Assembly: GCA_963836695.1 (NCBI GenBank)
Contig: CAWIKX010000013.1
Span: 144,658-208,657 of the forward strand
From: Roseiarcus sp963836695
GTDB taxonomy: Bacteria; Pseudomonadota; Alphaproteobacteria; Rhizobiales; Beijerinckiaceae
Direction: 5' to 3'
DNA length: 64,000 nucleotides
Position 1 is the stretch's first letter. Every line of letters starts with the position of its first letter. The notes beneath the pieces were generated by a model that was given only the letters and a program-made list of their open reading frames with translations, was not told where the DNA came from and made no database searches. This document shows positions 9,019-17,473 of the stretch, piece after piece. The position numbers were made by a program, and so were the translations under genes.

Positions 9019-10953
9019 AGCGTCGCGCGGAAACGATCTTGAATCGCGGAACGCATCGCCTCCGCCGGCGGAGTGGGACTTTCTGGCCGGATGACGACGC
9101 CGATCGATCCCAATTCATGACCGCGATGGCTATGGACGTCGACCAGCAGGCTTTTCAAGCCGCTTGTCGGATCGAGCACGAAGTCGGTGGAGCGCGCCCT
9201 TAAAGCCGCCGAGATCGGCGTCTCGTCGAACCGCGGCGCGGACCCGGCGCTGAGCGAAGGATCCGCCTCCGGGTTTGTGGTCGCGGTATTGAGGCAAAAG
9301 ATCCTCTCGTTATCGAGAATAGCCCAAAAAGCCGCGCCGTCGCATTGATTGGCGAGCTCCTGCAAGAGATGCCGGTAACGCTCCATCGAGGCGCGCGGCG
9401 CGGCCAAAAGGGTCAGTTTCTCTTCATCGAGATAGGCGGCCGGCACGTCGGCGATCGACGTTCCGTCGCTGACTACGATTACGCGACCGGCGAGGCCAAG
9501 CAGTTCCTCGAATTCGGAGGAAATGATGATGATGGCCGCGCCGAATGCGGCGAAGTCTCGGAGGATCGCATAGATCGCCGCGCGTGTGCCGATGTCCACG
9601 CCCTTGGTCGGCTCGTCGAGGATCAAAACCCTTGGCTCCAGCAGCAGCCATCGCGCGATGATGATCTTCTGCTGCATGCCGCCGGAGAAGTTCAGGAGGT
9701 TCGGCTCGGACAGCCGATCCGGCGGCAGTTCGAGGCGCGCCATCAGCTCGTTGACTTTCTTCTCCCGCTTGCCATAGCCGAGGCCAAACCCGCGATGCGC
9801 GCCGAGGTGGCCGAGAAGCAGATTCTCGCGCACGGAAAGGTCTGGGACGATGGACTGGCGTCGGCGATCCTCGGCGACGAATCCGATGCCGGCGCGTATC
9901 GCCTCGGCCGGAGAGCGCGGAGCGAAGGGCCGACCTTCATAAAGCACTTCGCCGCCGGCGCGGGGACGCAGGCCGAACAGCGTCTCGACCGTCTCGGAGC
10001 GCCCGGCGCCAACCAGGCCGCCAAGCCCCAAGATCTCGCCGCGATGGAGATCGAATGAGATGTCGCGCACCATCGGCGGCGCGCGAAGGGCGCGCACGGA
10101 GAGCACCGGCTCTCCGCGCGTATCGACGGGCGCGGACGACGCCGCATAGATCGATCCGAGATCACGGCCGACCATCAGGCGCACGAGCTCCGTCTGGTTC
10201 AGGCTCGAGATCGGCCGCGAGGCCACGACCGTGCGCCCTTCGCGCATGACCGTGATTTCGTCCGAGATCGCGAACACCTCTTCCAGCCGATGCGAGACGA
10301 ACACAATCGAGCATCGCGCCCCTTCAAGCCGCGCGATGACGTCGAACAGGCGCTCGACTTCACTCGGGCTCAGGGATGCTGTCGGCTCATCGAAGATAAT
10401 CAGATTGGCTTTCAGCGCCAGCGCTTTTGCGATCTCGACGAGCTGGCGTTGCGCGGCGGAAAGATCGCGCGCCTCGGTGTCGAGCGAGACCGCTTGCTCC
10501 TGTCCGAGATCGGCCAGAATTTCGCTCGCCCGACGGCGCATTGTCGGGACGCGACAGCCTCCCGGGCCGGCCAAGGTCGGGGAGGAAAATGTTCTCCAGA
10601 ACCGAGAGGTCCGGTGCGAGGCTCGTCTCCTGCATGACCATGGCGATGCCCGCGTCGAGCGCCTCGCGCGGGCTGCGGACGTCTCGCGATTCGCCGCGAT
10701 AGAGGATTTCGCCGCCATCGCGACGGACGTGACCGGAAATGACGCGGGAGAGCGTCGACTTGCCCGCGCCGTTCGCGCCCAGAAGCGCATGGGTGACGCC
10801 CGGCCGCAGCGTGAGATTCGCCCCGACGAGCGCACGCGTTTGCGCGAAACTCTTCGAGATCCCGCGCGCCTCCAGAAGCGGGAGTGCCGGGTCTGTCATC
10901 GTTTCAGTCATGAACGAGGCGGGCGCTGACACGCCGGCCTCTATCTCTGTCAC
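9015..10953 (-). CDS. RbsA-type sugar ABC ATPase with extra C-terminal domain (frameshifted)
   Basis: Tandem-domain ATPase energising the rbs-like importer. First domain: Walker A LLGANGAGKSTL and Q-loop AMVMQETS. It then continues in a shifted frame through DLSAAQRQLVEIAKAL and LIIFDEPTASLS. Second domain: EDRRRQSI, NFSGGMQQKIIIARWL and LILDEPTKGVDIG. One extra base in the GGG run near 10563-10566 breaks the frame; removing it joins the halves. After the normal RbsA end near residue 515 there are about 125 extra residues (ERYRHLLQELANQ to the stop) containing SLLVDVHSHRGHELGSIGVV, which looks like a small GAF-like sensory fold, not a usual part of RbsA. Start: GTG at 10953 overlaps the binding-protein stop, but ATG at 10911 is possible. 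Confidence 0.82.
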
Positions 10954-11933
10954 TTCAGTTCATTGCCAAACACGGTCTGCTTGATGGTCGGCAGGATCTC
11001 ATCGATGTTCTTGCTGGTGGCGACCACGATTGGAACCAGGATCTGCTTTTCCGGCGTGCCGCCCTTGATCGCGGTCACCAGCGCTTCGCCGGACTTCTCG
11101 CCCATCAGATAAGGCTGTTGCATGCCGGAGGCGACGATCTCGCCCTTCTTCAGAAGATCGACGAATTCCGGAATGCCGTCAAAGGCCGCGACAAGCAGGG
11201 TGCCGTCGCGATGGCCAGCCTTAATGGCGCGAAGCGCGCCAAGAGTGGGCTCGTCAGTCTGGATGAACATGGCCCTCATGTCCGGGTTGGCGGTCAGCAT
11301 GTCCTGCGTGAACTTGAACGTCTCGTCGGCGGTGTAGGCTTGCATCTGCTGCAATCCGGCTTCCTTGGCAATCCCAGCGTTCTTCATCGCTTCGCGGAAG
11401 CCAGCGGTGCGCGCCTGGCCGTTCTTGCGCGCTTGCGAGATGGTGACAAGGCCGACGGAGCCGTCGGTCCAACCCTTCTCCTTCAACGCGGCGGCCAGCG
11501 CCTCCCCGACGCCGAACGCGCCTTGTTTATTGTCGGAGATGATGAACGAGACATAGTCGCCGCTGTTGGTGCCGATGTCCGCGACGACGACCGGAATCTT
11601 CGCGCGGGCAGCGGCGGTAAGAACGCTCGGCGCGGTTGAGCTGTCGGTCGGCGAGATCGCGATGCCGGCGACGCCGCGGGCGATCGCGTCCTGCGCATTC
11701 TTGAGCTGCGTCTCAGCACTATTGTTGGAGTCGAGCGCCGTGTAGGTGTAGCCGGCCTTCTTGGCCTCCGCCTCGATTCCCTTCGACAGGTAGCGCCAGA
11801 ATGGCAAGTCGAGGCCTGGCGTCAGATAGACGATCTCCTTCGAATCGGCGGCGCGCGCGGGCGCTGCAAATCCCATCGTTGTCGCGGCGAGCGCCGACAC
11901 GACGGATATGAGATCTCGACGGCTGAGTTTCAT
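10950..11933 (-). CDS. sugar ABC transporter substrate-binding protein (ribose/Peripla_BP_4 type)
   Basis: Periplasmic binding protein of 327 residues. The start MKLSRRDLISVVSALAATT carries a twin-arginine-like motif and hydrophobic stretch ending at ARAADS, a likely cleavage region. Mature motifs such as PGLDLPFWRYLSKGIEAEAK, LDSNNSAETQLKNAQD, AISPTDSS and ISDNKQGAFGVGEAL are typical of ribose/xylose-type binding proteins. I chose the start at 11933 because GGGAGGA lies just upstream; a longer reading frame to 12008 would overlap the regulator gene. It is followed by the ATPase (overlap) and permease genes. The ligand is unknown and probably a sugar or sugar acid handled by otnI-K-C. Confidence 0.9.
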   Translation of the reverse strand: MKLSRRDLISVVSALAATTMGFAAPARAADSKEIVYLTPGLDLPFWRYLSKGIEAEAKKAGYTYTALDSNNSAETQLKNAQDAIARGVAGIAISPTDSSTAPSVLTAAARAKIPVVVADIGTNSGDYVSFIISDNKQGAFGVGEALAAALKEKGWTDGSVGLVTISQARKNGQARTAGFREAMKNAGIAKEAGLQQMQAYTADETFKFTQDMLTANPDMRAMFIQTDEPTLGALRAIKAGHRDGTLLVAAFDGIPEFVDLLKKGEIVASGMQQPYLMGEKSGEALVTAIKGGTPEKQILVPIVVATSKNIDEILPTIKQTVFGNELK

Positions 11934-12004
11934 TGGCTTCCTCCCAATTTGCCGGACTTCCCGGCGTTGATGATTGCGGCTGTGTTCATGCGGCGCCGTC
12001 GAAG

Positions 12005-12766
12005 TCAAGCTGTCTTCTTCGGCTTCGGTTTGTCCGCGAGGATCTCGACGGTAGTTGCGTAGATGCGGTCGATGTGCCGCCCGATGGCGTTGCTCGCTGC
12101 TTCTGGATCGCGGGCGCTGAGCGCCTTGAAGATCGCGGCATGATCGAGATAGCTCTTCCCGATAGCGCCTGGGCGAGAGACAGCGATCCTCCGATGCTCA
12201 AGCATGAACATATAGAGGTCGGTGACAAAGTCGGCGAGCAACGGATTGCCACAGCTGCGATAGATCGTGAGATGAAACTCCCGGTCGCAGATCAGGAAGT
12301 GCACCGGATCGTGCATCGTTTGCTTCTGGATCGCGAGCGACTGTTCGAGGCGGACGAGCGCGGAAGCATCGATATGAACGGCGGCTTCCGCGGCTACAGA
12401 GCGCTCGACGAGGACGCGCGCCTTGTGAACGGAGTCGAGTTCATAGGCGTTGATCGCGCTCGGGCTCGTGACGCCGATCTTCAGCGTATCGATCTTCCGG
12501 CTGACAACCCGCGTGCGCGAGCCTTGGCTCACCGCCACGACGCCGAGCGCCGCCAGCGTCTGGATTGCGCCGCGCACGGTCTCGCGGCTGACCGCCAACA
12601 GCGCAGCGAGCTCCCGCTCGCTCGGCAACTCCTCGCCGACCTGAAGGATGCCCGACGCGATGAGCGAGGCAAGCTTGTCGCTGATCCGTTCCCGCACCGT
12701 GCGCGGACCGATCTCAGCCTTGAGATGCTGAGCGCGCGAAAAAATGCTCGTCGGCGGCGACCGCAA
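12005..12766 (-). CDS. GntR family transcriptional regulator, FadR/FCD subfamily
   Basis: DNA-binding repressor of 253 residues. The N-terminal winged helix-turn-helix is seen as LIASGILQVGEELPSERELA followed by SRETVRGAIQTLAALGVV. The C-terminal FCD ligand domain contains the metal-binding D-x-x-F-H type motif CDREFHLTIYRSCGNP and a late DHAAIFKALSARD with its histidine. No in-frame ATG or GTG exists near the start; TTG at 12766 with AAGG about 8 bases ahead is the best choice. The gene stands between two sugar ABC operons and 71 bases before the binding-protein gene, and a dyad at 12798-12820 lies just upstream. It probably represses the rbs-like importer/otn operon and itself, with a sugar acid as inducer. 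Confidence 0.88.
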   Translation of the reverse strand: MRSPPTSIFSRAQHLKAEIGPRTVRERISDKLASLIASGILQVGEELPSERELAALLAVSRETVRGAIQTLAALGVVAVSQGSRTRVVSRKIDTLKIGVTSPSAINAYELDSVHKARVLVERSVAAEAAVHIDASALVRLEQSLAIQKQTMHDPVHFLICDREFHLTIYRSCGNPLLADFVTDLYMFMLEHRRIAVSRPGAIGKSYLDHAAIFKALSARDPEAASNAIGRHIDRIYATTVEILADKPKPKKTA

Positions 12767-12797
12767 ACCCTGTACCTTAAGCTCATTCCAACGCTAT

Positions 12798-12820
12798 GCT
12801 GGTCTAGTCACCAGACCAGC
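12798..12820. promoter_or_regulatory. candidate GntR operator upstream of the regulator gene
   Basis: Perfect inverted repeat with 8-base arms GCTGGTCT and AGACCAGC separated by 7 bases, centred about 43 bases before the regulator's TTG. The TGGTC/GACCA half-sites are the kind bound by FadR-subfamily GntR proteins, and a shorter nested dyad CTGGT/ACCAG shares the left arm. Its position fits autoregulation of the regulator and control of the downstream importer. It has not been tested. Confidence 0.6.
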
Positions 12821-12876
12821 GTGCCGCCTCACTGTCAAGCGCGCGGTTCATGACCGGCGCCGCGTATTGACGCAAT

Positions 12877-13004
12877 CGTCATTGCGCGGAGCATAGGGCG
12901 TCGAGAGACGCCCGTCCTTCGACGGGCCACGGCGACGCGGCGATCCAGGGGCGGCAGGGCGCGCCGCGACTCCTGGATCGCTTCGCTCATGCTCGCGATG
13001 ACGG
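12877..13004. repeat. REP-like intergenic palindromic element
   Basis: Imperfect long palindrome between two operons. The left end CGTCATTGCG pairs with the right end CGCGATGACG (9 of 10). Inside, CGATCCAGG (12941-12949) pairs exactly with CCTGGATCG (12973-12981), and a tight hairpin GCCCGTC-cttc-GACGGGC occupies 12910-12927. The CGTCATTGCG...GATCCAGG layout is like the dispersed repeats common in intergenic DNA of Hyphomicrobiales. It lies downstream of the ATPase gene at 13027 and may also act as a transcription terminator or mRNA stabiliser. Confidence 0.65.
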
Positions 13005-13026
13005 ATCAAGCTGAACGCGAGTTGCT

Positions 13027-13791
13027 CTAAGCGCTCAGAGCTGCGTCGGCGACCGTCTCGGGAACGCCAGAGACGATCAGCTCCAGCACCTCTTTTTCCG
13101 TCGTTTCGACAATCGCGCGCTCGCCGACGTTGCGTCCGCGCTTCAGCACCATCACCCGGTCGCCGACCTCGAATATGTCGTTCAGGCGGTGCGAGATGAT
13201 GATCTGCGAGACACGGTGTCGCTTCAACTCCAGCATCGTTTCCAAGAGACGGTTGGTCGCCGTCACTGAGAGATTGGCGGTCGGCTCGTCGAAAATCACC
13301 ACCTTCGGCTCGAAGGAAATGGCGCGCGCAATCGCCACGGATTGCTGGCGTCCGCCGGAAAGGCTTTCCACCTTCTGATAGACTGAGTTCACGTCGACCT
13401 TTAGGCGGTCGAGGATCGTCCGGGCATCGACATGCATGCGCGCGCGATCGACGAAGATCCCGAAGCGGCGGGGCCAGCGGCCGAGGAAAATATTCTGACT
13501 GACGTCGAGATTCCCGCACAAAGCAAAGTCCTGATAGATCATCTCGATGCCGAGACCGCGACTCTCGTGCGGGCTTTTGAAATGCACAGGCTCGCCGTCG
13601 ATCATGACGTCGCCCGAGTCGCGCTGATAGGCGCCGGTCATGATTTTCATAAGCGTCGACTTGCCCGCCGAATTGTCCCCCACAAGGCCAAGAACCTCTC
13701 CCGGCAGCAAGGCCAGATGGACATCGGCCAGCGCTCTGACCGGGCCGAAGCTCTTGTCGATCGACCGCATCTCCACGACTGGGCGGCTCAT
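13027..13791 (-). CDS. single-domain sugar ABC ATPase (FrcA-like)
   Basis: ATPase of 254 residues with one nucleotide-binding domain: Walker A GDNSAGKST, Q-loop IEMIYQDFALC, signature LSGGRQQSVAIARA, Walker B VVIFDEPTA and switch histidine ISHRLND. RbsA-type importers usually have two such domains in one chain; this one matches the shorter fructose-type FrcA. The chosen ATG at 13791 overlaps the stop of the permease gene by ATGA, while an upstream in-frame start at 13941 would lie inside that gene. It energises the fused permease at 13788-16088. Confidence 0.9.
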   Translation of the reverse strand: MSRPVVEMRSIDKSFGPVRALADVHLALLPGEVLGLVGDNSAGKSTLMKIMTGAYQRDSGDVMIDGEPVHFKSPHESRGLGIEMIYQDFALCGNLDVSQNIFLGRWPRRFGIFVDRARMHVDARTILDRLKVDVNSVYQKVESLSGGRQQSVAIARAISFEPKVVIFDEPTANLSVTATNRLLETMLELKRHRVSQIIISHRLNDIFEVGDRVMVLKRGRNVGERAIVETTEKEVLELIVSGVPETVADAALSA

Positions 13792-16088
13792 GCCTTGGCC
13801 TCCTTGACGGGCTCGACGCGTGTCGGCTCCTCGGCGGTGCGCCTGCGGCCGAACCATTGGCCCAGGATATTGTGCTGGCGCAGCCAGATATCGCCGACGA
13901 CGGCGACGACCAGGATGAGGCCGATGAACACGTTCTGCCATTGCTGCGGCAGGACGAAGGATGAGCCGTCCTTGAGGATGATCTGCAACGACAGCAGGGA
14001 CCGGATGAGCGTTATGACCGCCGCGCCTGCGAGCGAGCCGAGCATGGTGCCGTAGCCGCCAAAGATCGATCCGCCGCCGATGATGATCGAGGAGATGCTG
14101 TCGAGCTCGCGCAATTGTCCGGCGGTCGGAATGAAGCTGCGATAGAAGGCGTCGTAAATGATCCCGGCGCAGGCGGCGCAGATCGATGAGAGCAGAAAGG
14201 AGATGAAGCGGACGCGCCGCGTGTTTATGCCTGCGAAACTGGCGGCCCGTTCATTGCCGCCGATCGCGTAGACTTTCTCTCCGAATGTGGTGTGGCCAAG
14301 CACGACGCCCGCAATCAGCGCGACGAGGAGTACAAAGATGGTCTGCACGCTGACCGCCTTGGCGAAGGCGAGCCACAGGCCGCCTGCTGGCGTTAGCCCC
14401 ACGGCGTCCAGCAACTCGTAGAGATTGCGCCCGATCAGATTGAACGATTCCGGAAAACCGTTGAGCTGCGTGCCTGCGACAATCGAGGATCCAATTCCGC
14501 GCGCCCAATAGAATGTCCCCAAGGTGGCGATGAAGGCTGGCAGCCCCACATAGGCGGTGAGCCAGCCGTTGATGAGGCCGGTGACGACGCCTGCCAGGAT
14601 TCCGCCGCCGACCGCGGCCAGCGGTCCCCAGTTCGTGTCCTTCATGATGACGGCGGCGACCGCGCCGGATAACGCAAGTACCGAACCGACCGAAAGATCG
14701 ATGTCCCCGTTGGCCATCACAAATGTGAGGCCGACAGCGAGAAGCGCAATTTCGGAGAACGCGAGCAGGATCGCGAAGCTGTTGTCGAGGCCTCCCCAGA
14801 AATCAGGCCTTGCCCAAAGGCCGAAGAGCCATAGCGCGATCATGAGGATCACGGCCGCCGCGTCTCGACGATAGAAGAAGGCGGCGAGCCCCCGTTTGCC
14901 CAAGCCCCGCGCTTGCACGGTCGCGCCGCGCGTCTGGACGCCGAGGATCGCCACTCCGCCAAGATCGGGGACCGGAGGCGCCGGACGGCCGCGCAGCCGC
15001 GCCCAGAGGCGGGGAATTGCGCGGCGGCGGACGAGCCAAGGCTCGATGAGCACGGCTATGATGAGGATCACGCCGAGGCAAGCGGGCACCGCGCCAGGCG
15101 GCAATTGCGTCACCGCCGCGACCTGCGCTGTCTGGCCGTCGCCGAGGTCGACCGTGCGGGTCGTCGGGATGCCTTCCCGCAGGACCTTGTCGATCAGCCC
15201 GATGAGGATCGCGCCAAGGCATGAGCCGAGAATTCGCCCTCGGCCGCCGAAAATCGCCGCCCCGCCGACAATCACCGACGAGATGGCGATCAGCTCCAGG
15301 CCAAAGCCGGCCAACGGATCGGCGTCCTTGTTCTGCGCGACGCTCATCAGGCCCGCGGTCACCGCGCAGAGCGAAGAGAGCACATAGGAGCGCATGCGGA
15401 CGAAGCGCGTATTGATGCCGGCGTAGCGCGCCGCCTGCTCATTGCCGCCCACAGAGTAAGTGGTCCAGCCGATCGCGGTGTAGGCGAGCGCAATGGAGGC
15501 GATCGCGGCTATGATGATGAAGAGAATGATTTGATTGTTGAAGCCGAATGCGTTGATCTCGCCCAGATGGAAGAAGGCCGGAAAATTCGCCGCCTTGATT
15601 TCGAAGGCGATGTTCTTGCCGCCGGTGAGGCCAAGGATGATCCCGCGGCCGATGAACAGCATCGTGAGCGTGGCGATGAAGGCCGGCACCTCCAGGACTG
15701 TAACCATGAACCCGTTGATCAGCCCGATGATGAGACCCATCACCAGGCACCAGCCCACGGCTGTCCAGACGCCCATGTCGAAATAGGTCGGCGCGAAGAC
15801 CATGCCAAAGATCGTCGCGGTGAGACCGAAGGTCGAGCCGACCGAGAGGTCCAGTTCCTTGTTGACGATGACAAAGGTCATGCCGATCGCGAGCACCCCG
15901 TAGCGCGAGGCGTCGCGCAGGACGGAAAAGAGCGCGTCGGTCGATCCAAAAAAAGCAGGATTGAGATAAAGCCCGCCCGCGTAGAGGATCGCCATAATGA
16001 CGAGGAGGCCCACCTCCCAGCCTCCGAACAGGAGGGGGGCCTCGCGTCCCATGTCGCGGACGCCCGGATCGTGGGTCAGTGCGGTCAT
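13788..16088 (-). CDS. fused sugar ABC permease with two RbsC-like domains
   Basis: Inner-membrane protein of 766 residues containing two complete BPD_transp_2 permease units in one chain. Unit one (about residues 25-350) has NKELDLSVGSTFGL, TYSVGGNEQAARYAGINT and SSVIVGGAAIFGGRGRILG. Unit two (about 410-745) has NGDIDLSVGSVLAL, VYAIGGNERAASFAGINT and SSIIIGGGSIFGGYGTMLG. The units are joined by a charged, proline-rich linker around residues 355-405. No stop or frameshift lies between them, so the fusion looks genuine. RbsC-type permeases normally work as homodimers; here the dimer is encoded as one chain while the partner ATPase has a single domain. Cargo unknown. Confidence 0.92.
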   Translation of the reverse strand: MTALTHDPGVRDMGREAPLLFGGWEVGLLVIMAILYAGGLYLNPAFFGSTDALFSVLRDASRYGVLAIGMTFVIVNKELDLSVGSTFGLTATIFGMVFAPTYFDMGVWTAVGWCLVMGLIIGLINGFMVTVLEVPAFIATLTMLFIGRGIILGLTGGKNIAFEIKAANFPAFFHLGEINAFGFNNQIILFIIIAAIASIALAYTAIGWTTYSVGGNEQAARYAGINTRFVRMRSYVLSSLCAVTAGLMSVAQNKDADPLAGFGLELIAISSVIVGGAAIFGGRGRILGSCLGAILIGLIDKVLREGIPTTRTVDLGDGQTAQVAAVTQLPPGAVPACLGVILIIAVLIEPWLVRRRAIPRLWARLRGRPAPPVPDLGGVAILGVQTRGATVQARGLGKRGLAAFFYRRDAAAVILMIALWLFGLWARPDFWGGLDNSFAILLAFSEIALLAVGLTFVMANGDIDLSVGSVLALSGAVAAVIMKDTNWGPLAAVGGGILAGVVTGLINGWLTAYVGLPAFIATLGTFYWARGIGSSIVAGTQLNGFPESFNLIGRNLYELLDAVGLTPAGGLWLAFAKAVSVQTIFVLLVALIAGVVLGHTTFGEKVYAIGGNERAASFAGINTRRVRFISFLLSSICAACAGIIYDAFYRSFIPTAGQLRELDSISSIIIGGGSIFGGYGTMLGSLAGAAVITLIRSLLSLQIILKDGSSFVLPQQWQNVFIGLILVVAVVGDIWLRQHNILGQWFGRRRTAEEPTRVEPVKEAKA

Positions 16089-16150
16089 TGATCCTTACCG
16101 AAGCACGTGAGAAGGCCTGAGCCTCGCTCACGCGTTCAGACTTCGAGCGA

Positions 16151-17221
16151 TCAGTTTTCGAAGCGCTTGCCGACCTTGTCGACATTGTCCTTGGTCACGA
16201 GCTGTGCGCGCGTATCCAGGTTCGCAGCCGCAATGTTGCGATCGAGTTGCAGATAGAGCTGCATGACCGGATAGAACCCCTGCAGGAAGGGTTGCTGTCC
16301 GAGCGAGCCTTGCAATGCGCCGGTCTTGATCTGCTCGAGCTGCTTCGGTCCAAGGTCGAAGCCAAAGGAGCAGATCTTGTTGTTGAGCTTGAGCTGCGAG
16401 ATGGCGTCGCCGATCGCGGGCGTGACCCCGCCATTCGGTCCGAAGAGTCCCACCACGTCCTTGCGGCTTTCGATCAATTGCACGATCGGAGCGGGGCTGA
16501 TGTCGGCGCCGACATCGACGCCGATGTTGTTGGGGCCAGCGTCAACCTTGAAATCTTGGAGACGGTTAGCGGCCTTGAGAGCCTTGACCGTCGCCTGGAA
16601 GGCTGCCTTCACGCGGTTATTGACCTCGATATTGCCGACCGGAACGGTGTTCGGGAACAGGATCGAGCCGCCCTTGATGTTGTTTTTGACCAGGCACTTC
16701 ACGATCGCTTCGCCGCCGATTGCAGCCGCCGAGGCGTCCTGGCCGGTATGGCTGATGTTGTTGCGATCATAGAGGGTGCCGTCGTACGAGTTCATCGTCG
16801 CGACTACGACGCCACGGTCTTCCAGCTTCTTGACGATGTCGTTATAGGCGCCGACCTGCGGCGTCGTCATGATCACGCCGTTGATGGTCGGATCGTTGAC
16901 AATCTGATTGAGAATCTGGATTTCGCGCGGGATGTCGTCGATCGGCGCTTCGGATCCGAGTTTGATCAGGTTGATCCCGAAGGCGTTAGCGGCGACCTGC
17001 GCGCCGACATAGACCGGATCGAAGAAGCCATTCCCTGCCGTATGGGTGATGATTGCGAAGGTGAGCGGCTTGCCGTCTTTTTTGGTGGTCGGCGCCTCTT
17101 TCGCGGCATCCTCCCAACTGTAGCCGCCAACAGCTTTGTTGATCGCTCCCGACTGAGCGAATGCCCCCGAACTTAAGAGACAAGTCGCCGCGACAATCGC
17201 GGCCGCAAGCCCTTTCTTCAT
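16151..17221 (-). CDS. sugar ABC transporter substrate-binding protein (pentose/hexose type)
   Basis: Periplasmic binding protein of 356 residues with a Sec signal peptide (MKKGLAAAIVAATCLLSSGAFAQ). Mature motifs include FAIITHTAGNGFFDPVYVGA, NQIVNDPTINGVIMTTPQ, SHTGQDASAAAIGGEA and LFGPNGGVTPAIGDA, typical of the Peripla_BP_4 family. A good ribosome site (TAGGAGGATA) precedes the ATG. It leads the operon with the fused permease (63 bases on) and single-domain ATPase. The 252 bases upstream, up to the kinase stop at 17474, contain no gene and probably hold the promoter. Confidence 0.9.
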   Translation of the reverse strand: MKKGLAAAIVAATCLLSSGAFAQSGAINKAVGGYSWEDAAKEAPTTKKDGKPLTFAIITHTAGNGFFDPVYVGAQVAANAFGINLIKLGSEAPIDDIPREIQILNQIVNDPTINGVIMTTPQVGAYNDIVKKLEDRGVVVATMNSYDGTLYDRNNISHTGQDASAAAIGGEAIVKCLVKNNIKGGSILFPNTVPVGNIEVNNRVKAAFQATVKALKAANRLQDFKVDAGPNNIGVDVGADISPAPIVQLIESRKDVVGLFGPNGGVTPAIGDAISQLKLNNKICSFGFDLGPKQLEQIKTGALQGSLGQQPFLQGFYPVMQLYLQLDRNIAAANLDTRAQLVTKDNVDKVGKRFEN

Positions 17222-17473
17222 AGCGTATCCTCCTAGTGGTCAGTTTTGGTCGCGCCCTCCGGCGGAACGGCAGACGCGCCCCGATCGACTAAGCGCCGTC
17301 TTTCCCAATTCAGCCTGGTCGGCGCGACAGATCGACTTTTGCCAATCCAATCGGAGTAGAACGACAATTCACGGATTTAGCAACTCCCAATTTGGCGGAG
17401 TCGACGCTTGGAGAAATTGAGCCGGCGGTCTGCGGCTTTAAGAAGAGCTCGTTGCCATACGTCCCGGAGGCGG

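Noticed and set aside
13791..13941. Longer N-terminus of the single-domain ATPase
   Set aside because: The extra 50 residues are arginine-rich and lie inside the permease gene; the ATGA overlap at 13788-13791 marks the real start.
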